Below are positions 52,601 to 61,600 of a stretch of DNA of 64,000 nucleotides, in pieces (the first letter of the stretch is position 1; each line of letters starts with the position of its first letter). The DNA comes from Xanthomonas sp. CFBP 8443 (GTDB lineage: Bacteria > Pseudomonadota > Gammaproteobacteria > Xanthomonadales > Xanthomonadaceae): assembly GCF_025666195.1 (NCBI RefSeq), contig NZ_CP102592.1, positions 124,001-188,000 on the forward strand. Direction: 5' to 3'. Below the pieces are notes generated by a model. It did no database searches, was not told the DNA's origin, and was given only the letters and a program-made list of their open reading frames with translations. A program made the translations under genes and the position numbers.

Positions 52601-55600
52601 GTCGCCCAGGCTGGCGGCGATGTCGCACTGACCGCCGCCGATGCGCTGGACAACGCCGCCCAGGTCGTGGCCGGGCGCGACCTGCATCTGCGCGCCGCCA
52701 GCGCGACCAATCGCGCCACCGGCACGCTGTCGGCGCTGGACACGCTCGACATCGGCGTCGGTGGCCTGTTCGACAACGCCGGCACCCTGTACGGCAAGCA
52801 GGCGCTGACGCTGGACGTCGGCAGCTTCCAGCACAGCGGCCGGTTGTATGCCGGCAACGCGCTGAGCCTGAGCAGCGCCGGCGCGCTGGACAACCGCGGC
52901 GACCTGATCGCCAAGGGCGACCTGCGCATCGACGCCGGCAGTTTCAGCAACAGCGGCCAGCTCGGCAGCGAGACCGGCAGGATCGCGCTGAGCAGCCAGG
53001 GCGACCTGCGGTTGGGCGGAAGCGTGGTCGCCGCCGCCGCGCTCGACGCCAGCGCGCTGGGCGACCTGTTGCAGAGCGGCGCGCTGCAGGCGCAGTCGGT
53101 CGCCCTGCACGCCGGCCGCGACCTGAGCGCGGCCGGCTCGCTCGATTCGGCCACCGTCCTGGACCTGCAGGCGCAGCGCGCGCTGGCGCTGGACGGGCAG
53201 GCGCGCGCCGCGGGCGACGCGCAGCTTCGCGGCGGCAGCATCGCCGTCGGCGCGAACGCGGTGCTGCAAGGTGCCGCCGCGGTGACGCTGGACGGCGCCG
53301 CGATCGACAGCCGCGGCGCGCTCGCCGCCGGCACCGACCTGGCCCTGCGCAGCACCGGCGACATCCGCCTGGCCGGCGTCGTCCAGACCACGCGCGACAT
53401 CGCGCTGGATGCGGCGGCGGCGCTGGACAATGCTGCGCAGATCACCGCCGGCCGCGACCTGTCGCTGCACGCGGCGAGCGCCGGCAACGCCATCGCCGGC
53501 AGCATCGCGGCACAGCGCGCGCTCGACGTACGGATCGACGGCATGCTGGACAACGCCGGCACCCTGCAGTCCAGCCAGGTGTTGACGCTGCAGCTGGGCA
53601 GCCTGCAGCAGAGCGGCCACGCCTACGCCGGCGGCACGCTGGCGTTGCAGGCCACCGGCGCGGTCGACAACCGCGGCGACCTGATCGCCAAGGGTGCGCT
53701 GCGCGTGGACGCGGACAGCTTCGCCAGCCGCGGCCAGCTCGGCAGCGAAACCGGCCAGGTCGACCTCAAGACTCGCGGCGACCTGCTGCTCGACGGCACC
53801 GTGGCCGCGGCCACCGTCCTGAACGCGAATGCCGGCGGCGATCTGCGCCAGGCCGGCACGCTGGACGCGCAATCGCTGCAGCTGCAATCCGCGCGCGACA
53901 TGGCGCTGACGGGCGTCGTGCGCGCGCAGCAGGCGCTGCAAGCGCATGCTGCGCGCGATCTGAGCATCGCCGGCCAGATCGGCGGCGCGCAACAGGTTGG
54001 ACTCAATGCCGGCGGCGCGTTGACCACCGGCACCGCCGCCGTCGTGCAGAGCGCCGGCGCAGTGACATTGTCCGCTGCCCGTATCGACAGCCAGGGCACC
54101 CTGGATGCCGGCACCACGCTGGCGCTGGCCAGCGGCGGCGAACTGGCGCTTGGCGGCGTGGCGCAGGCCGGCGGCGACCTGAGCCTGGACGCCGTCGGCG
54201 CGCTGCGCAACCGCGCCCAGGTGGTGGCAGGCAACGACCTGCGCGTGCACGCGGACAGCCTGTCCAACGCGTCGGGCGGCGTGCTGTCGGCGCAGCGCGA
54301 CGTCGCGCTGGAGATCGCCGGCCTGCTCGACAACGCCGGCGGCCTGCGCGCGCGCAGGCAATTGCAAGTGGACGTGGGCGCGATGCAGCAGACCGGCCAG
54401 GCCTACGGCATGCAGGGCCTCGGTGTGCTCGCCAGTGGCGCGGTGGACAACCGCGGCGACCTGATAGCCGGCAGCGCGCTGCGCGTGCAAGCGGCGACGC
54501 TGGCCAGCAGCGGCCAGCTTGGCAGCGAGAGTGGCGACGTCGCCCTGGTCAGCCAGGGCGATCTCGCCCTCGACGGCACCCTGGCCGCGGCCGGCGCGTT
54601 CAGCGCACAGGCCGGCGGCACGCTGTCGCAGAGCGGGGCGCTCAGCGCCACCACCGCGCTGCAACTGCAGGCGCACGGCGACCTCACCATTGCCGGCACC
54701 CTGACCGCCAGCCAGGTCACGCTCGGCAGCGACGCCGTGCTGGCCCAGCACGGGGTGGTCAACGGCGCCGACATCGCCCTGCAGGCGCAACGCATCGACA
54801 ACGCCGGGCAGACCCTGTCCAGCGGCAACCTGAGCCTGCGCGCCGGCGACATCGCCATCGGTGGCGTCGCCGCGGCCGGCATGCGCAACGACGGCAGTCT
54901 CGGCAGCAGCGGCACGCTGGACCTGCACGCCGACAACATCCTGAGCGCCAGCGGCAAGCTGATCGCCGCCGGCAACCTGCTCGCGCAGGCCACGCAACTC
55001 GACCTGGCCGGCAGCACCACCCGCGTCGGCGGTGATGCCAGCCTGACCGCGAGCGCCGGCCTGGACCATCGCGGCGCCGACCTGCTCGCCGGCGGCAGCC
55101 TGACCGTGCAGGCCGGCGGCGCGCTGGACAACGGCAGCCTCAACGGCGTCGGCGGGCAGATGCAGGCCACGCGCCTGGACCTGGCAGCGGCCACACTGAA
55201 GAACAGCGGCGGCGCACTGGTGCAGAGCGGCAGCGGGCAGGCCCGCATCGCGGTCACCGGCGCGTTCGACAACGGCAATGGCCGGCTGTCGAGCAACGGC
55301 CAGAACCTGGTCGTCAGCGCCGCGTCGCTGAGCAACAACCAGGGCCGCATCGAACACGCCGGCACCGGTACCGCGACGCTGACCAGCGGCGGGGCCATCG
55401 CCAACGTCGGTGGCCGCATCCTGACCCAGGGCCAGCTGCAGCTCGGCGCCAACGCCGGCATCGACAACCAGAACGGCGTGATCGCCGCCGCCGGCGACGC
55501 CACGCTGACCGCGGCCAGCCTCAGCAACGTCGGCGGCAGCGTCTCCGCACGCGGCCTGAGCACCCAACTCGGCGGCGGCGCCCTGGACAACCGCAGCGGC

Positions 55601-58600
55601 CTGCTGCAGGCCGCCGGCGGCACCCTCGACGTGCGCGCCGGCAGCCTCGACAACCGCGGCGGCACGCTGCAGTCGGTGGCCAGCGGCGGCAGCGGCGGCG
55701 ACCTGCGCGCCGACATCGTCCATGCGCTGAACAACGACGGCGGCCTGATCGGCGCCAGCAACGACGCCACCGTCGGCGCCGAGAACCTCAGCAACAATGC
55801 CGGCACCATCCAGGCCGGGCGCGACCTGGCGCTGACCGCGCGCGGCCAGCTCGACAACCACCAGGGCGGCCGCATCGGCGCCACGCGCAATCTCGGCGTC
55901 GCCGTCACCGGCGCGCTGCTCAACAGCGGCGGCCAGCTCGACAGCGGCAACGCGATGACCCTGTCCGGCGGCCGTATCGACAACAGCCAGGGCAGCATCG
56001 CCAACAACGGCGGCGGCCTGACCCAGCTCACCACCGGCGGCGAACTGCGCAACGCCGGCGGCAGCCTGGGCGGGCGCGGCAGCGTGGTGCTCAACGCCGG
56101 CAGCGTGGTCAACAGCGACGGCCAGCTGGTCGCCGGCGGCGATCTCACCACCAACACCAACGCGCTCGACAACCAGCGCGGCAGCGTCTACGCCGGCAAC
56201 AGTGTCCTGCTGCAGCGCGCCGGCGCCACGCTCGACAACCGCGGCGGCAAGATCAAGGCCGAGCAGGCGGTACGCCTGACCCTGCAGAGCCTGAGCAACA
56301 GCGGCGGCCAGATCGGCGCCGGCAGCACGGTCGGCGGCGCTGGCGACGTGGTCATCGACATCGTCGGCTTCGACGGCAGCGGCAGCATCCTCGCGCAGAA
56401 CCTGCTCGACCTGACCGTGCGCAACGACTACACCCACCGCGCCGGCGCCGCCATCACCAGCAACGGCGACTTCCGGCTCAACGTCGGCGGCAACCTGGTC
56501 AACGAATCCGTGCTGAAGGCCACGCGCGGCCTGAGCGTGATCGCCAACAACATCGGCAACCGCGCCGGCGCGACGATGCAGGCGGGCAACACGCAATTGA
56601 ACGTCGGCGGCACCATCGACAACGCCGGCGACATTTCCGCCAGCAACACGCTGCAGCTCACGGCCGGCAGCATCTACAACACCGGCAGCCTGGTCGGCGG
56701 CAACGTGCTGGTGAACACCGGCACTCTGGTCAACGGCGCCGACCTGGGCGGCGCCACCGACAACGTGGCCTACGGCTCGGCGCTGATCGGCGCCACCAAC
56801 GGCATGACCCTGCTGGTCCGCGACCAGCTGCTCAACCGCGACGCGAAGATCTTCAGCCTCGGCAACATCGCCATCGGCGCCGCGCGCGACGGCAACGGCA
56901 CCATCACCGCGCGCACCGGCGTGGTCAACAACCTGTCCGGCAGCATCGAGGCCGATGGCAGCATCCTGATTGCGGCCAATCAGCTCAACAACCAGCGGCG
57001 GGTGGTAGCGACTGCCATGTCGCCATTGTCTGCCGGAGAGCGAGCGGCGGCGAACCAGGCGATGCCGGAGCAGGAACTTCGCAACGATGCGGAACCGGCC
57101 AACTACCAGGGGCACAACCTGGGCGTCTTCCGTACGTTCGACGCACAAGAACGGGAGAAGGTGACGGCTGCCAGCGCCGAAGGCCGCATCGTGGCCGGTG
57201 GCAACATCGCACTGTCCGGCAGCGTCACCAACACGGCTTCGACGATTGCCGCAGCTGGAGCGCTTTGGATCAACCAGCGTGGGGTAGGCGGCCTGGCCGA
57301 CGGCATGCTCGCCGGCAACGAGAACGTGCTGAATCAGGCATTGGCGCTGAGGCAGAAGGTCAATTACACCGATACCGAATACAAGGCCGGCACCGGTCCC
57401 CAAGGCTGCACACCGCCGCCGGGAAAGATGTATTGCAGCATTGAAGATTCGGAAGAGCAGGCGGGCGGAACTATCGGCGGCAACAGGGTAACCGTCGTCG
57501 GCTCGGGCACCTTCGAGAACAGCTATATCGCTCTCGCCGCCAACATGACCGGGGGCCAGGGCGTCTCCATCAATGGCGCCACGATCCACAACGGTGCAGT
57601 CGGCAGCGACGGTCGCAGCATCAGTGGCGCTGCGCTCGGTGCCACCCAAGGCACGGCCTTGAGTCGCCGCAGCGTGCAGAGCGCCAACGGCGCGGGCAGC
57701 AAGACGGTGCAGGCCCAGGCCGGAAGCGCGGTGGATGGCGCAACGGTCAATAACCGCATCGCCGCGGCAAGCCTGAGCGCAATCCGCATCGACGACGGCC
57801 AGCGCGCGCTGGCCGGCGGCACCGACGCGTCCGCCGCCAACGTACAGGCGCAGACGACCCAGACCAGCCTGTCCGTCGCCGGTAACGGCGGTCAGCGCCA
57901 GCAGATCGACCCGGGGACCGGCCAGGTGCCGCAGGTGGTCGGCGGCATCGGTGCTCCGCTCGGCAGCATTGCCTTGCCGATCGGCGGCCTGTATCGCCTG
58001 GTCGGCGCCAACGGCGCCAGCGTCAATGCGCTGGGCCGTGCCGCCAACGGCCTGGGTGGCATCAACGCCAACCGCAGCAACGGCCCCGGCCGCCGCTACC
58101 TGATCGAGACCGACCCGCGCTTCGTCGACTACGACAACTTCATCAGCAGCGACTACCTGCTCGATAAGCTCGGCGTGGATCCGGAGTGGACCCAGACCCG
58201 CCTGGGCGACGGCTTCTACGAACAGCGCCTGGTGCTGGACCAGATCACCGAGCTCACTGGTCGTCGTTACCTGGGCAACTACGACGACGGCGTGGCGCAG
58301 TACCGCGCATTGCTGGAAGCTGGCGTGGCGGCGGCCGGTTCGCTGCAGCTCAGCGTCGGCGTCGGCCTGACCTCCGCCCAGGTGGCCGCGCTCACCGACG
58401 ACATCGTGTGGATGGTCGAGCAGGAGTACCAAGGCCAGAAGGTGCTGGTGCCGGTCGTGTACCTGTCGTCCAAGACCGCGCTGACCTTGCGCAGCGACGG
58501 CGCCCTGCTCGCGGGCGGCAACGGCGACGTGTCGCTCAACGCCACCGCCGGGCTGACCAACCAGGGCACCATCAGCGGCGCCAACGTCAGCGCCACGGCC

Positions 58601-61600
58601 GGCAACTTGCTCAACCAGGGCCGCATCGCCGCCAGCGGCACGGTGGAATTGCAGGCGAAGCAGGACCTGCTCAACCTGGGCGGCCAGATCGCTGGCCGCG
58701 ACGTGTTGCTGAGCGCAGGCAACGACCTGCGCAGCGCCAGTAGCGGCAGCCCCCTGGACGTCCGGTCCGGCATCAGTGCCGACCGCAATCTGCTGATCGG
58801 CGCCGGGCACGACCTGACCCTCGCTGGCGCCACCGTGCAGGCCGGCAACAGCGCGGCGCTGCAGGCCGGCAACAACGTGGTGATGCAACCTGCTGTCACC
58901 CGCGACGAACGCGGTCGCGTCAGCGGCGGCGCGGCGACCGACCTGAGTGTCGGCAACAACCTGTCCCTGCTCGCCGGCAACGACCTGCAACTACACGGCG
59001 TGACGATCGCCGCCGGCGGCAACGCCGCCCTGCAGGCCGGCCACGACCTGTCGCTGACCCCGGTCACCGATGCCAACGGCAAGGCCACGGTGCGCACCAG
59101 CATCGTCACCGACGGCAGCCTGCAACTGGCGGCCGGCAACGACATCACCATCCGCCAGGCCGAAGTGAAGGCTGGCGGCGACCTGATCGCCGCGGCCGGC
59201 CACGACTTGAACGTCGAATCGGTCCTGGGCGACAGCCGCACCACCACCGACCACTCGCGTGAGGGCAAGACAAAAGTCACCACCACGACCACCCTCCAGG
59301 ACCTCGACCAGCAGGCGCTCAGCGCCGGCGGCAACTTGATCCTCAGCGCCGGCAACGACGTCAACCTGGTCGCGGCCAAGCTCGACGCGGGCAAGGGCCT
59401 GGCCGTGGTCGCCGGCAACGACATCAACAGCACCACGCTGACCACGGTGGACAGCAGCGACACGCTGGAGACGCGCAAGCGCTTCAAGCAGACCACCAGC
59501 ACCCGCGACGAGACCGTCCATGGCACCGAGTTCAGTGCCGGCAGCGACATCGCCTTGCAGGCCGGTCACGACGTCAACCTGACCGCAGCACAGGTCTACT
59601 CCGACACCGGCGGCGTCGCCTTGGCCGCCGGCCACGACGTCAACCTGCTCGCCACCCAGGAGCAGCACGACGCCGAACAGGACATGCAGAAGAAGAAAAA
59701 GGGCTTCCTGTCCAGCAAGACCACCACCACGCATGACGAGTGGCACGACAGCTACGCGGTGGGAACCTCGCTCAGCGGCGAAACCGTGCAGATCAAGGCG
59801 GGCCACGATATCGCCGTGGTCGGTTCGACGGTCCTCGCCGATGGCGACGTGCGTCTGGCCGCCGGCAACGACGTCACTATCGAGTCGGCGCAGGACCACA
59901 GCAGCGAGGCCCACAGTAGCAGCCAAAAGAAGTCCGGCCTGACCGGCGGACTTTCTGGCGGCGTGGCCAGCGTGGGATACGGCAAGTCGCGCAGCAACAG
60001 CCAAGACGTCATGGAATCGACGACTCAATACGCCTCGGCGGTTGGTTCGCAGGACGGCAGTCTGATCGTCAGCGCCGGCAATCGCTTGACCATCGCGGCC
60101 TCGGATGTGGCTGCAGGCGAGAACCTGACGTTGGCCGCCAAGGACATTGCGTTGCTGGCACGGCAGGATACCGTTGACACGCAGAGCAGCCAGTCCAGCA
60201 AGTCCAGCGGGTTCTCCGTCGGTGTGACCTACGATCCGGGCGCGGCGTACCGCAGCGCCCGCGATTCGACCACCGACAACATGCCAGACAGTGGCTCGAC
60301 CATGGGCAAGATCAGCCGGCGCGCCGAAGGCGACATGGCCGGCATCGCGGCAGCGACCACGCCCGTGGTCATCCAGGCCGGGGCGCACCGCTCCAATGAT
60401 GCGCAGAACGACAGCACCAGCGACGCGCGCGTGAGCCAGTTGAGTGCTGGCGGCAACCTCACCTTGCTGGCCAGCGACGGCTCGATCACCACACAGGGTG
60501 CGCAGTTGTCGGCCGAGGGCAATGCCTTGCTGCTGGCCAGCCAGAACATCGTGTTCGACGTGGCGCACAACACCGAGTCCAGCGGCAACGCCAGCACCGG
60601 CAAGGGCTGGGGCTTCGCCAACAATACCGCCAGTCCGCCATTTGGCAACTACAACCAGAAGGGCGATGGCAACGGCCAGTCGGACACGATCACCGGCACC
60701 CAGCTGTCCGTCGGCGGTAATGCCAGTCTGACCACGACCAAGGGCGACATCGCGCTGACCGCCAGCAATATCGCGGCGCAAGGCGATGTCGCGATTCGCG
60801 CGGCGGGCGATCTGACGATCCAGAGCGGACAGGACACGGTCGGCAACGCCAACACCTACAACAACAAAGCCATCGGCACGGTGATCATCTCCGACACCGA
60901 GCGCTTCGCCGGCTACCACACCGAGGACCATCGCGACGACAGCGCGCAGGTCACCCAAGTGGCCAGCAGCGTGGGCAGCCTGGGCGGCAGCGTCAGCCTG
61001 GCCGCTGGCGGCGCCTACACCCAGTCCGCCAGCAACGTGGTGGCGGCCAAGGACGTGGACATCACCGCCGCGTCGATCGAGGTGTTGACCGCCAATGACA
61101 CGCACTCGGCCTCGTCGCAGGACGACACGCTGAAGTTCGGCGTGTTCGCGCGGGTGAAGTCGCCGCTGATCGACCTGATCAACAATGTGGATGCGGCGCG
61201 CAATTCCGACGGCCGGCTGTCGGCGATGCAGGGCATGGCCGCGGCGGCCAATGGCTACCAGACGGCCAGCGCGATCAGCAGCACCGCCGGCGGTGCCGGC
61301 AGCGGTTCGTTGGTCAGCGTCGAGGCCGGCGTCGGCTACGCGACCAGCACGGAACAGTACAAAGGCAGTAGCCAGACGTCGCAAGGCTCCACTATCAGCG
61401 GCGGTGGAAACGTCAGCCTGACCACCACGCAGGGCGATCTGCACGTGGTGCAGGGCAACCTCAGCGCGGGCAACACGCTGAGCCTGGACTCGGCACGCGA
61501 CCTGGTACTGGAAGCGGGCAACTCCGGCAGTTCCGAGCACAGCAAGGGCAGCAATGCCGGTGTGGAAGTGGGCGTGGGCGCCTCGGTGGGCGCGCAGTTC

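Noticed and set aside
49499..58990. A very long open frame (3163 codons) on the minus strand
   Set aside because: It is antisense to the TpsA gene. Codon bias and GC3 of a repetitive GC-rich gene keep the opposite strand open, and the translation is low-complexity Ala/Gly/Val with no domain.
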